A DNA stretch of 46,577 nt, from positions 1-46,577 of the forward strand of contig CAMTUJ010000018.1 of NCBI GenBank assembly GCA_947084925.1, in the 5' to 3' direction. Below, one piece after another: positions 32,963-41,965 of this stretch. The translations under genes were made by a program, and so were the position numbers. This stretch comes from JAGPUQ01 sp947084925 (GTDB taxonomy: Bacteria > Pseudomonadota > Gammaproteobacteria > Pseudomonadales > Porticoccaceae). Within the stretch, counting starts at the first letter, position 1, and every line of letters starts with the position of its first letter. The notes beneath the pieces are model-generated. The model saw only the letters and a list, made by a program, of their open reading frames with translations, made no database searches and was not told the origin of the DNA.

Positions 32963-33970
32963 ATGCCCGCCAAACCCGTCCTCGCGAGTTCCACTGTGGC
33001 TATCAAGGCAAAGGATTTTCTGATTCGCGGACTCCACAATCTGCGCCCGGAACACCGCGGCGCGGTGGCGACCCTGGGTTCGTTCGACGGCATTCATCTG
33101 GGCCACCAGGCGATTCTGGGGCAGCTCAAGGAGCGCGCGGCCTATTACCGCACCGCCTCGGTGGTGATGATGTTCGAGCCGCAGCCGCGCGAGTATTTTG
33201 CGCGCGAACAGGCGCCGGCCCGGTTGATGCGCATTCGCGAAAAAGTCGAAGCCCTGGCGGGCACCGGCGTCAACCGGGTGTTCTGTCTCCAGTTCAATCG
33301 CGCGCTGCGCACGCTGTCGGCGCAGGAATTCGTCGAGCGAGTGCTGGTGCGCGGGCTCGGCATCAGGTGTCTGGTGGTGGGCGACGATTTTCATTTCGGG
33401 CGCGACCGCAGCGGCGACTACGAAATGCTGGTGCGCATGGGCGCGCTCCACGGTTTCGAGGTGCTGGAAACCCACAGCATCCAGATGGGCGGCGAGCGCA
33501 TCAGCAGCACCCGCATCCGTCGCGAACTGGAACTGGGCAATTTTGCCGAGGCCGCCAAACTGCTCGGCAAGCCGTTCCGGATTTCCGGCTGCGTGGTGTA
33601 CGGCCAGCGCCTCGGCCGGCAGTTGGGTGTACCCACCGCGAACGTGAATCTGCACCGTTACCGCGCGCCGTTGCAGGGCGTGTTTGCGGTCGAGGTGGAT
33701 CTGGATGGCGCGCGCGTTGCCGGCGTGGCGAATGTGGGCGTGCGGCCTACGGTGGGCGACCTGATCAAACCGGTGCTCGAAGTACATCTGCTCGACTGGA
33801 GCGGCGACATCTACGGTCGTCGCATTCAGGTCGAGTTCAAACACAAATTGCGGGAGGAAACGAAATTTTCCTCCATCGATGAATTGGTGACCCAGATTCA
33901 GGCCGACATCGCCGCCGCGCGGCGCTATTTCGCTGCATCCCACGGGTCCGAACCAGCGGCAGCGGTATGA
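32963..33970 (+). CDS. ribF: Bifunctional riboflavin kinase/FAD synthetase
   Basis: 335 residues. The N-terminal FMN adenylyltransferase domain has GAVATLGSFDGIHLGHQAIL and DDFHFGRDRSGDYE and ISSTRIRRELELGN. The C-terminal riboflavin kinase domain has GKPFRISGCVVYGQRLGRQLGVPTANV. It makes FMN then FAD, which the Nqr complex and ApbE nearby consume. ATG 32963 is taken; GTG 32996 would give the more usual shorter N-terminus. The stop overlaps the ileS start. Confidence 0.94.
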   Translation: MPAKPVLASSTVAIKAKDFLIRGLHNLRPEHRGAVATLGSFDGIHLGHQAILGQLKERAAYYRTASVVMMFEPQPREYFAREQAPARLMRIREKVEALAGTGVNRVFCLQFNRALRTLSAQEFVERVLVRGLGIRCLVVGDDFHFGRDRSGDYEMLVRMGALHGFEVLETHSIQMGGERISSTRIRRELELGNFAEAAKLLGKPFRISGCVVYGQRLGRQLGVPTANVNLHRYRAPLQGVFAVEVDLDGARVAGVANVGVRPTVGDLIKPVLEVHLLDWSGDIYGRRIQVEFKHKLREETKFSSIDELVTQIQADIAAARRYFAASHGSEPAAAV

Positions 33971-36783
33971 CCGATTACAAAGCGACACTCAATCTTCCCA
34001 ACACCAGTTTTCCGATGAAGGCCAATCTCGCGCAGCGCGAGCCCGGCATTCTCAAGCAGTGGCAGACAGCCGACATCTATGGCCGCATTCGCGCCGCGCG
34101 CGCCGGGCGCGAACAATTCATCCTCCACGACGGCCCGCCCTATGCCAACGGCGATATCCACATCGGGCACGCGGTCAACAAGATCCTGAAAGACATCATC
34201 GTCAAGGCGCGCACGCTGGCGGGTTACGACGCGCCCTATGTGCCGGGCTGGGACTGCCATGGCCTGCCCATCGAGCATCAGGTGGAGCAGAAGTGGGGCA
34301 AGGCCGGGCAGAAGCTCGACGCCCGGGCGTTTCGCGCCAAATGCCGGGAGTACGCGGCGAGCCAGGTCGAGCGCCAGCGCCGCGACTTCATCCGCCTCGG
34401 CGTGCTCGGCGACTGGGACAATCCCTACCTGAGCATGGATTACCGCTACGAAGCCGACATCATCCGCGCGCTCGGGCGCGTCGCCGCCAACGGCCATCTG
34501 GTGCGCGGCTACAAGCCCGTGTACTGGAGCGTGGTGGGCGCGTCGGCACTCGCCGAAGCCGAAGTCGAATACCACGACAAAACCTCGTTCGCCATCGACG
34601 TCGCCTTTCCGGTCGTGGATGCGGCCGCGCTGGCCGAGGTGCTGGGCGGCTTGCAGGGGGAAGGCACGATCGCGGTCGCCATCTGGACCACCACGCCCTG
34701 GACGCTGCCCGCCAACCAGGCGGTCTGTTTCGGTCCCGATATCGACTACGCCCTGGTGCAGTGCCGGATGCAGGGCGCGCCGCGCCGCCTGCTGCTGGCG
34801 CGGGAACTGGTGGCCGGCGTCATGACGCGCATCGGCGGCGCCGACGCCGAGGTGCTCGCCACCTGCACGGGCGTTCGCCTCGAAGGCCTGCGACTCCGGC
34901 ATCCGTTTTACGCGCGCGAAGTGCCGGTGATTCTGGGCGAGCACGTCACCCTGGATGCGGGTACCGGCGCCGTGCACACCGCGCCCGACCACGGCGTGGA
35001 AGACTTCACGGTGTCCGTCCCCTACGGGATCGGCACCCTCGATTATCTCGACGACCACGGCGTGTTTCGCGACCGGGTCGAGTATTTCGCCGGCCAGCAT
35101 GTCTACAAGGTCGATGAACCCATCGTCGAACTGCTGCGCGAACGCGGCGCGTTGCTCGCCTGCGAGAAAATCGTGCACAGTTATCCGCACTGCTGGCGCA
35201 CCAAGACGCCGCTGATCTACCGGGCGACGCCGCAGTGGTTCATTGGCATGCACACGCAGGGTCTGCTCGACACCGCCTTTGCCGAAGTCGCCAAGGTGGC
35301 CTGGTACCCCGACTGGGGCCGGGCGCGGATGGAAGCCATGCTCGCCAACAGTCCCGACTGGTGCGTGTCGCGCCAGCGCACCTGGGGCGTGCCGATCGCG
35401 CTGTTCGTCCACGCCGACAGCGGTGAGCCGCACCCCGATACCCAGCGTCTGATCGAAGCCGTCGCCCTGCGCGTCGAGGAAAATGGCATGGATGCCTGGC
35501 ACGACCTCGACCCGGCGGAACTGCTGGGCGCGGACGCCGCGCACTACCGCAAGGTCACGGATACCCTGGATGTCTGGTTCGACTCCGGCGTCAGCCACGC
35601 GGCGGTGCTGGAGCGCCGGCCCGAACTGCGCTATCCCGCGGATCTCTATCTGGAAGGTTCCGACCAGCATCGCGGCTGGTTCCAGTCGTCCCTCAAGACC
35701 GCGGTCGCCATCAATGGCAATGCGCCGTACCGGGCGGTGCTGACCCACGGCTTCACCGTGGACGCCCAGGGCCGCAAGATGTCGAAGTCGCTGGGCAACG
35801 TGGTGGCGCCCCAGCAGGTGATCAACGAACTCGGCGCCGACGTGCTGCGCCTGTGGGTGGCGGCGACGGATTTCAGCGGCGAGCTGTCGGTGTCCGATGA
35901 AATCCTCAAGCGCACGGCGGATTCCTATCGTCGCATTCGCAACACGCTGCGTTATCTGCTCGCCAATCTGGAAGGCTTCGATCCCGCACGCGACACGGTG
36001 CCCTTCGACCAGCTCCTGCATCTCGACCGCTGGGCGGTGGATCGCGCGCGCCTGCTGCAGGACGAGATCGCGGCCCGCTACCAGGATTACGGCTTTCACC
36101 ACATTTATCAGAAACTGCATCAGTTCTGCGTCGCGGATCTGGGCGGTTTCTATATCGACATCATCAAGGACCGCCAGTACACCTGCCAGCGCGACAGCCT
36201 GGCGCGGCGCTCCGCCCAGACCGCTCTGCATCAGATCGCCGAAGCCCTGGTGCGCTGGATCGCGCCCATTCTGAGCTTCACCGCCGAGGAGATCTGGCAG
36301 TGCCTGCCCGGCGCGCGCGCGGATTCGGTGCTGCTGGCCGAATGGTTTCCGTTGCCGAGTCTGGGGGAAGGCGAACTGTTCTCCCGCGACGACTGGGCGC
36401 AGGTGATGCGCGTCAAGGAAGCCATCAACAAAACCCTGGAAGAACAGCGCAACGCGGGACGGGTGCGCGGCTCGCTGGATGCCGAAGTGGTGCTCTATGT
36501 GGACGCCACACTGCATGCCCTGCTCGACAAGCTGGGCGATGAATTGCGCTTCGTGCTGCTGACGTCGGCGGCCGGGGTGCAACCACTCGCCGCGGCGCCG
36601 GCCGGGAGCCACGACACCGGCCTGGCGGGACTGAAGGTGGCGCTGGTGCCTTCCACGCAGGCCAAATGCGTGCGTTGCTGGCATCACCGCGACAGTGTCG
36701 GCCGTTGTGCCGAGCATCCGGAGCTGTGCGAACGCTGCGTGACAAACGTCGCCGGTGCCGGTGAACTCCGGCGCATCGCCTGA
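33967..36783 (+). CDS. ileS: Isoleucyl-tRNA synthetase
   Basis: 938-residue class I synthetase. The HIGH motif is HIGH at 65-68 and KMSKS at 604-608, close to the E. coli positions. An editing domain inserts between them. The C-terminal zinc-binding end (CVRCWHH ... ELCERCVTN) is intact, unlike eukaryote-like mupirocin-resistant forms. The start overlaps the ribF stop by 4 bp (ATGA). Confidence 0.97.
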   Translation: MTDYKATLNLPNTSFPMKANLAQREPGILKQWQTADIYGRIRAARAGREQFILHDGPPYANGDIHIGHAVNKILKDIIVKARTLAGYDAPYVPGWDCHGLPIEHQVEQKWGKAGQKLDARAFRAKCREYAASQVERQRRDFIRLGVLGDWDNPYLSMDYRYEADIIRALGRVAANGHLVRGYKPVYWSVVGASALAEAEVEYHDKTSFAIDVAFPVVDAAALAEVLGGLQGEGTIAVAIWTTTPWTLPANQAVCFGPDIDYALVQCRMQGAPRRLLLARELVAGVMTRIGGADAEVLATCTGVRLEGLRLRHPFYAREVPVILGEHVTLDAGTGAVHTAPDHGVEDFTVSVPYGIGTLDYLDDHGVFRDRVEYFAGQHVYKVDEPIVELLRERGALLACEKIVHSYPHCWRTKTPLIYRATPQWFIGMHTQGLLDTAFAEVAKVAWYPDWGRARMEAMLANSPDWCVSRQRTWGVPIALFVHADSGEPHPDTQRLIEAVALRVEENGMDAWHDLDPAELLGADAAHYRKVTDTLDVWFDSGVSHAAVLERRPELRYPADLYLEGSDQHRGWFQSSLKTAVAINGNAPYRAVLTHGFTVDAQGRKMSKSLGNVVAPQQVINELGADVLRLWVAATDFSGELSVSDEILKRTADSYRRIRNTLRYLLANLEGFDPARDTVPFDQLLHLDRWAVDRARLLQDEIAARYQDYGFHHIYQKLHQFCVADLGGFYIDIIKDRQYTCQRDSLARRSAQTALHQIAEALVRWIAPILSFTAEEIWQCLPGARADSVLLAEWFPLPSLGEGELFSRDDWAQVMRVKEAINKTLEEQRNAGRVRGSLDAEVVLYVDATLHALLDKLGDELRFVLLTSAAGVQPLAAAPAGSHDTGLAGLKVALVPSTQAKCVRCWHHRDSVGRCAEHPELCERCVTNVAGAGELRRIA

Positions 36784-37296
36784 ATGAGCTTCGCGATGGA
36801 TTCGACCGCGACTTTCGGCAGGGCACAGTTGCTGCGCTGTTATCTGGTCGCCGCGCTGGTCGTCGGACTCGACTGGTGGACCAAGAGCCTGGCGAGCAGC
36901 CTGCTCGATTACGGCGTGCCGCGCGTCATCACGCCGCTGTTCAATCTCACCCTGCTGCACAATCGCGGCGCGGCGTTCAGCCTGCTGAGCGAGGCGGGCG
37001 GTTGGCAGCACTGGCTGCTGGGCGGCATCGCGCTGGCGGTGAGTGTGGCGATTGTGGTTGCCTTGCGGCGCCTGCCGCGTGCCGCGCGATTACAGGGCCT
37101 GGGGCTGGCGCTGGTGCTGGGCGGCGCGATCGGCAATCTCGGCGATCGCTTGCGCTATGGTTATGTGGTGGATTTCATTCAGGTTCATTACCAGGATCTC
37201 TACTGGCCCGTTTTCAACATCGCCGACTCGGCGATCACGGTCGGCGCCGCGCTGTTGATTCTGGATGCATTCCGCCACCGGACGCGCGCTGAATGA
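36784..37296 (+). CDS. lspA: Lipoprotein signal peptidase (type II)
   Basis: 170-residue aspartic protease with four membrane helices that trims prolipoproteins such as those encoded in this window. Catalytic aspartates are D130 (YVVDFI) and D148 (NIADSAI), and FNLTLLHNRGAAF is conserved. ATG 36784 abuts the ileS stop; ATG 36796 is an alternative. The stop overlaps the fkpB start. Confidence 0.95.
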   Translation: MSFAMDSTATFGRAQLLRCYLVAALVVGLDWWTKSLASSLLDYGVPRVITPLFNLTLLHNRGAAFSLLSEAGGWQHWLLGGIALAVSVAIVVALRRLPRAARLQGLGLALVLGGAIGNLGDRLRYGYVVDFIQVHYQDLYWPVFNIADSAITVGAALLILDAFRHRTRAE

Positions 37297-37757
37297 GCGG
37301 CGACGGCAACGTTTCGATTGGCCCGGGCGCGACGGTCGCGTTGCATTTCGCCATCGAGTTGAGCGACGGCGCCGTGGTGGACAGCAATTTCGACCGCGCG
37401 TCGGCGCAGCTCGTGATCGGCGACGGCAATCTCCCGGAAGGTTTCGAGCGGCTGCTGCTCGGCCTGCGCGCGGGCGACGAGCGGCGCTTTGAAGTGCCTG
37501 CGGAACAGGGTTTCGGCGCGCACCAGCGAGCCAACGTGATGACTCTGCCCAAGCGCCGTTTTCCCGCCGAAATGGACCTGACGCCCGGGCTGGTCGTCAC
37601 CTTCACCGATGCCGCCTCCGGCCAGTTACCCGGCGTGGTGACGGCGGTGGCGGGGGACCGGGTCACGGTCGATTTCAATCATCCGCTGGCCGGCAAGACG
37701 CTGGTGTTCGCCGTCGCCATCCGCGCGGTCGCCGCTGCCGAGCAGGTGGCATCGTGA
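37293..37757 (+). CDS. fkpB: FKBP-type peptidyl-prolyl isomerase (SlpA/FkpB-like)
   Basis: 154-residue SlpA/FkpB-type FKBP with an inserted IF domain: LHFAIELSDGAVVDSNFDRA, then GFERLLLGLRAGDERRFEVPAEQGFG and the closing VDFNHPLAGKTLVFAVAI. It probably acts as a chaperone-isomerase. It is fused by 4-bp overlaps to lspA and ispH, a common proteobacterial trio. Confidence 0.93.
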   Translation: MSGDGNVSIGPGATVALHFAIELSDGAVVDSNFDRASAQLVIGDGNLPEGFERLLLGLRAGDERRFEVPAEQGFGAHQRANVMTLPKRRFPAEMDLTPGLVVTFTDAASGQLPGVVTAVAGDRVTVDFNHPLAGKTLVFAVAIRAVAAAEQVAS

Positions 37758-38683
37758 AACTCTTGCTCGCCAATCCGCGCGGTTTTTGCGCCGGCGTGGA
37801 TCGCGCCATCGAAATCGTCGAGCGCGCGCTCGATCGCTTCGGCGCGCCGATTCATGTGCGCCACGAAGTCGTCCACAACAAATATGTAGTGGAAAGTTTG
37901 CGTCGGCGCGGCGCGATCTTCGTCGAGGAACTGGACGAGGTGCCGGCGGACGGCACTGTCATTTTCAGCGCCCACGGCGTGTCGCAAGCGGTGCGCGAAG
38001 ATGCCGGCACGCGCGGGTTGCGCGTGTTCGACGCGACCTGTCCCCTGGTCACCAAGGTGCATGTCGAAGTGGCCGCCTGCGCCCACGACGGGCGCGACTG
38101 CGTGCTGATCGGCCATCGCGGCCATCCCGAGGTCGAGGGCACCATGGGTCAGTACCGCAGCGCGCGCGGCACCATCTATCTGGTCGAGGATGAAGCCGAC
38201 GCCCGGAAGCTGGAAGTCGCCCAGCCCGACAATCTCGCCTATGTCACCCAGACCACGCTGTCGATAGACGACACCGCGCGCATCGTTGCAATCCTGCAAG
38301 CGCGCTTCCCGGCCATCGATGGCCCGCGCAAGGACGACATCTGCTACGCCACCCAGAATCGTCAGGACGCGGTCAAGCAACTCGCGCTCGAATGCGAACT
38401 GGTACTGGTGGTGGGCTCGCCCAACAGCTCGAACTCGACGCGCCTGAAAGAACTCGCCGAGCGCTGTGGCGCCCGCGCCCACCTCATCGACGGCGCCGCC
38501 GAGATCGATCCGCTCTGGCTAGCCGGCGTCACGACCATCGGCCTGACGGCGGGCGCTTCGGCGCCGGAAAAACTCGTTGGCGACGTGGTTGCCCGCCTCA
38601 CCGAACTGGGCGTGGATGAGGTGTCCGAAAGCGCGGGTATCCGCGAAGGCATCCGGTTTTCGCTGCCGCCGGGTTTGCGTTGA
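37754..38683 (+). CDS. ispH: 4-hydroxy-3-methylbut-2-enyl diphosphate reductase
   Basis: 309-residue [4Fe-4S] enzyme, last step of the methylerythritol phosphate isoprenoid pathway. The three cluster cysteines are at the E. coli positions: C12 (GFCAGV), C96 (ATCPLV) and C197 (ICYATQNRQ). HGVSQAVR, IGHRGHPEVEGTMGQ and TAGASAPEKLV are conserved. The start is GTG 37754, overlapping the fkpB stop. Confidence 0.97.
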   Translation: MKLLLANPRGFCAGVDRAIEIVERALDRFGAPIHVRHEVVHNKYVVESLRRRGAIFVEELDEVPADGTVIFSAHGVSQAVREDAGTRGLRVFDATCPLVTKVHVEVAACAHDGRDCVLIGHRGHPEVEGTMGQYRSARGTIYLVEDEADARKLEVAQPDNLAYVTQTTLSIDDTARIVAILQARFPAIDGPRKDDICYATQNRQDAVKQLALECELVLVVGSPNSSNSTRLKELAERCGARAHLIDGAAEIDPLWLAGVTTIGLTAGASAPEKLVGDVVARLTELGVDEVSESAGIREGIRFSLPPGLR

Positions 38684-38717
38684 TCGTCGTGCTAGCGTCC
38701 CGACGCTAAGTACCGTT

Positions 38718-38770
38718 ATTTCCGCGCCGGCGGGAATCCGCCAGTTTGTCATTCCCGCGCAGGCGGGAAT
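38718..38770. repeat. REP-like palindromes, locus 1
   Basis: A perfect hairpin ATTCCCGC-GCAG-GCGGGAAT (38751-38770) is preceded by a degenerate copy (38718-38737, one mismatch). The motif continues as GTCATTCCCGC...GCGGGAATCCAG, and the tail GTGGGAATGAC at 38823-38833 is related. It lies just after ispH. Confidence 0.75.
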
Positions 38771-38920
38771 CCAGAAACCCCCGCAGTGGTTGGGAGGCGC
38801 GAGTCCAGGGGGGAGTGTGCGAGTGGGAATGACACCACCGCTTGATTCGTGACCGTATTTATAGAATGCGGCACTGAGGTTCCAGGATCGAGAGCGAAAC
38901 GCTTACAGCGGGGAAACAGA

Positions 38921-39985
38921 ATGACAGAGCTTGCGACGCCGCCGGGATCGCGCTCACCCGGCGTAGCGGCGGCCCTCGGCGCCGCCGCCCTGTTCGGCGC
39001 CAGCGTGCCGTTCGCCAAGCTGCTGCTGGGCGCGCTGAGTCCCTGGCTGCTGGCCGGTCTGCTGTATCTCGGTGCCGGGATCGGACTTTCACTGATGCGC
39101 CTGACCCGGCCCGGGGCAGCGGTTCGTCTGGAGCCGGGCGAATGGCGCTGGCTTGCCGGCGCCATCGTTGCCGGTGGCGTGGTCGCGCCGGTGCTGCTGA
39201 TGTACGGATTGTCGGCGCTGCCGGCTTCCGGCGCTGCCCTGCTGCTGAATGCCGAAACCGTGTTCACCGCGTTGCTGGCGTGGTTCGTGTTTCGCGAAAA
39301 CTTCGATCGCCGCATCGCGCTCGGCATGGCGGCCATCGTCGTCGGCGCGCTGGTGCTGGCCTGGCCGGGCGAGGCGCGCTTCGGCGCCTTGTGGCCGGCG
39401 CTCGCGGTGCTGGGCGCGGGCCTGGGCTGGGCGCTGGATAACAACCTGACGCGCAAGGTGGCGCTCACCGATGCGACCTGGATCGCCGCCTGCAAGGGCT
39501 GGGCCGCGGGCGCGGTCAACCTGGGGATTGCGGTGCTGGTGGTCGATCGCTGGCCGCTGGCGGCAACCGTGGCGGCGGCCGTGGTGCTGGGCTGGGCCTG
39601 CTACGGATTGAGTCTGGTGCTGTTCGTGGTCGCCTTGCGCCACCTCGGCACCGCGCGCACCAGCGCTTATTTTTCGGTGGCGCCGTTCGTCGGCGCGCTC
39701 ATCGCATTGCCGCTGCTGGGCGAAGCGCCGACGGCGCGCCTGCTGTCGGCCGGGGCGCTCATGGCGCTCGGGTTATGGCTGCACCTGACGGAAAGGCATC
39801 GTCACCAACACCTTCACGAAGTGCTGGAGCACGAACACGCGCATGTGCACGATCTTCACCACCAGCACAGTCACGAAGTACCGGTCGCGCCGGGAGTCCG
39901 CCACACGCACCGTCATCGCCACGCGGCGCTGGCGCACCAGCATGCGCATTTTCCCGATGCGCATCATCGGCACGGTCACCCATAG
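38921..39985 (+). CDS. EamA/DMT-family permease with histidine-rich C-terminal tail
   Basis: 354 residues with ten predicted membrane helices in two EamA repeats (AALFGASVPFAKLLL...; LGWALDNNLTRKVAL...). The last 65 or so residues hold about 23 histidines (HRHQHLHEVLEHEHAHVHD...), a probable metal-binding cytoplasmic tail. EamA proteins usually export metabolites, but the tail and the neighbouring czcI/czcCBA genes suggest metal export or metal sensing (inference). ATG 38921 is chosen because the upstream 24 residues do not look native. czcI starts 69 bp later. Confidence 0.82.
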   Translation: MTELATPPGSRSPGVAAALGAAALFGASVPFAKLLLGALSPWLLAGLLYLGAGIGLSLMRLTRPGAAVRLEPGEWRWLAGAIVAGGVVAPVLLMYGLSALPASGAALLLNAETVFTALLAWFVFRENFDRRIALGMAAIVVGALVLAWPGEARFGALWPALAVLGAGLGWALDNNLTRKVALTDATWIAACKGWAAGAVNLGIAVLVVDRWPLAATVAAAVVLGWACYGLSLVLFVVALRHLGTARTSAYFSVAPFVGALIALPLLGEAPTARLLSAGALMALGLWLHLTERHRHQHLHEVLEHEHAHVHDLHHQHSHEVPVAPGVRHTHRHRHAALAHQHAHFPDAHHRHGHP

Positions 39986-40054
39986 CGGGCGGTATCCGCG
40001 GTTCGATCGGCGATTTTGCTTGTTACCAAAATCTCGAAGCGATAGGCTGCGCCC

Positions 40055-40420
40055 ATGCGTCGCTGGCTGATCCTGTTTCTGCTCTCCCTGCTGCCACTCC
40101 AGGTTTCCTGGGCGGCGGCCGCGACCGTGGACTATTGCGCGCACGACCAAGGGGGAGCACCGCATTTTGGCCACCATGAGGATGCGAACGCGCACGACCA
40201 TGATGCGCACGCGTCGGAAGCCGACAAATCCCACGGCGCCACCGGACCGTTGCACCTCGATCACGAGCACAACCATCTGTCGGGTTTTCTCGGTTTGTTG
40301 AGTACAGTTGATATCTCTGCCCGCAAATCGCCCCAGCTTTTCCCGCGCGGCGATGCCTTGATCTACCTTTCCCTGCCTCCCGGCAACCTCGAACGTCCCA
40401 ACTGGCGCCATCTCGTCTGA
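40055..40420 (+). CDS. czcI: CzcI-like periplasmic protein of the metal-efflux island
   Basis: 121 residues with a signal peptide (MRRWLILFLLSLLPLQVSWA, cleaved near AAA). The mature part is rich in His, Asp and Ala (HFGHHEDANAHDHDAHASEADKSHG...DHEHNH). Similar small His-rich proteins (CzcI) sit beside czc operons and influence metal induction, so this is a likely periplasmic metal binder. It lies 205 bp upstream of czcC with REP-like sequence between. Confidence 0.65.
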   Translation: MRRWLILFLLSLLPLQVSWAAAATVDYCAHDQGGAPHFGHHEDANAHDHDAHASEADKSHGATGPLHLDHEHNHLSGFLGLLSTVDISARKSPQLFPRGDALIYLSLPPGNLERPNWRHLV

Positions 40421-40480
40421 CCAGGCGAGATCGGACCGTCAGTTACAGCCTGGGATGCTCTTAATAACCACGTAAGCGTC

Positions 40481-40542
40481 GTTCCCGCGTCGGCGGGAAC
40501 CCAGGAATATCAGGGCGTTCTGGATGCCCGCTTCCGCGGGCA
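40481..40542. repeat. REP-like palindromes, locus 2
   Basis: Two hairpins: GTTCCCGC-GTCG-GCGGGAAC (40481-40500) and ATGCCCGC-TTCC-GCGGGCAT (40523-40542), each a perfect 8-bp stem with a 4-nt loop. They fill the gap between czcI and czcC and could shape the transcript. Confidence 0.75.
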
Positions 40543-40625
40543 TGACGGTTATTCAGAGGATCCCTGGCACTTCAGCCTGAACGGGCTTGTCTCGCCGAAC
40601 GTTTTCCATTTGAGGAGGCAGTTCG

Positions 40626-41954
40626 ATGCGATGGTATTTGTTGCCGCGCGGATCAGCGCGGAGTTCGGTACAGGTCTTCAGGAAACAGTGGTTGGCGACG
40701 ACGCTGATTGCGCTGTCGGCCCTCGGGTGGTCGGTCCATGCCCTGGCGCTCGACGAGCCGCCACCGACCGCCGCCGCGGCGCTCACCCTGCGCGCGGCGA
40801 TTGCCCGAACCCTGGCGCACAATCCGGAGCTTGAAGCCTTTGGTTTCTCCCTGCGCGCGCAGGACGCGCGTGGCCGCCAGGCGGATCTGCGGCCGGCGCC
40901 GACGCTGAACGTGGCGCTGGAAAACATCGCCGGTACCGGTGATTTCCAGGGCGTGGACGCGGTTGAGGCCACGTTTTCGCTGGCGCAGGTGATCGAGCTT
41001 GGCGGCAAGCGCGCGGCGCGCGGCGCGCTTGCGCAATCCGGACGCGACGCGATCATCGTCGCGCGTCAGGCCGCGCAACTCGACGTGCTGGCGGAAGTCA
41101 CGCGCCGTTTCATCCACGTTGCCGCGGATCAGGAACAGATCGCGCTCACCCGCACCGTGACCGAGCTGGCCCTGCAAACCGTTGCCGCGGTGGAGCAGCG
41201 CGTCACGGCGGCGAAGTCTCCAGAGGCCGAGCTGCACCGCGCCCGCATCCTGCTGGCGCGAGCCAGGGTCGAGCAGGAACATGCCGAGCACGAATTGCTG
41301 ACTTCCCGGCGCCGGCTCGCCGCCCAGTGGGGAGAAAACCACGCCGACTTCGGCGCGGTCACGGCCGATCTCTATGCGATGCCAGAACCCTTGGCTTTCG
41401 CCACTTTGGTGGAGCGCCTGCACGCCAATCCCGACTTTGTACGCTTCGCCAGCGAGGCGCGGCTGCGCGATGCCGAGATACGTCTGGCGCAGACCCGGCG
41501 TACTCCCGACGTGCAGATCAGCGGGGGTATTCGCCACCTGGAAGGATCGGACGACCCGGCCGTGGTGCTCGGGATTTCGGTACCGCTGTTTGCCGGGCGT
41601 CACGCCGAGCCCGCTATTGCCGAGACGCAAGCGCTGCGCGGACGTACCGATGCCGAGCGCCGCGCGGCGGAAGTGCGGGCCGAGGCGCAACTGTTCGAGT
41701 TGCATCAGGAATTGAAACACGCGATTACCGAAACCGCGCTGCTGCGCGACACCGTACTGCCGGAAATGAACGATGTGTTGACGCAAACCCGCTACGCCTA
41801 CGAGCGCGGCCGCTACGGCTATCTCGAATGGGTGGCGGCGCAGCGCGAGTTCATCGACATACAGCGCAGCCTGATCGAAGCGGCCGCCAACGCCCACAAC
41901 TATCGTACCGAAATCGAGCGCCTCACCGCCGAGCCGCTTGCCGACAGCAACTGA
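40626..41954 (+). CDS. czcC: CzcC-like outer-membrane efflux channel
   Basis: 442-residue TolC-family protein, outer-membrane partner of the Czc pump. A long N-terminus ends with a signal-like segment (ATTLIALSALGWSVHALA), followed by two helical-hairpin repeats (LRAAIARTLAHNPELEAFGFSLRAQDAR...; FLAETQAL..). A strong GAGGAGG lies 8 nt before ATG 40626. czcB starts 11 bp after its stop. Confidence 0.9.
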   Translation: MRWYLLPRGSARSSVQVFRKQWLATTLIALSALGWSVHALALDEPPPTAAAALTLRAAIARTLAHNPELEAFGFSLRAQDARGRQADLRPAPTLNVALENIAGTGDFQGVDAVEATFSLAQVIELGGKRAARGALAQSGRDAIIVARQAAQLDVLAEVTRRFIHVAADQEQIALTRTVTELALQTVAAVEQRVTAAKSPEAELHRARILLARARVEQEHAEHELLTSRRRLAAQWGENHADFGAVTADLYAMPEPLAFATLVERLHANPDFVRFASEARLRDAEIRLAQTRRTPDVQISGGIRHLEGSDDPAVVLGISVPLFAGRHAEPAIAETQALRGRTDAERRAAEVRAEAQLFELHQELKHAITETALLRDTVLPEMNDVLTQTRYAYERGRYGYLEWVAAQREFIDIQRSLIEAAANAHNYRTEIERLTAEPLADSN

Positions 41955-41965
41955 CGAGACCGCCC

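Noticed and set aside
31009..33882. A 957-codon frame over murJ and ribF in another register
   Set aside because: Ala/Arg/Gly-rich translation across two known genes; a GC artefact.
33925..37011. A 1028-codon open frame antisense to ileS and lspA
   Set aside because: It mirrors codon bias of the GC-rich ileS gene; its translation has no family features and ileS is unmistakable.
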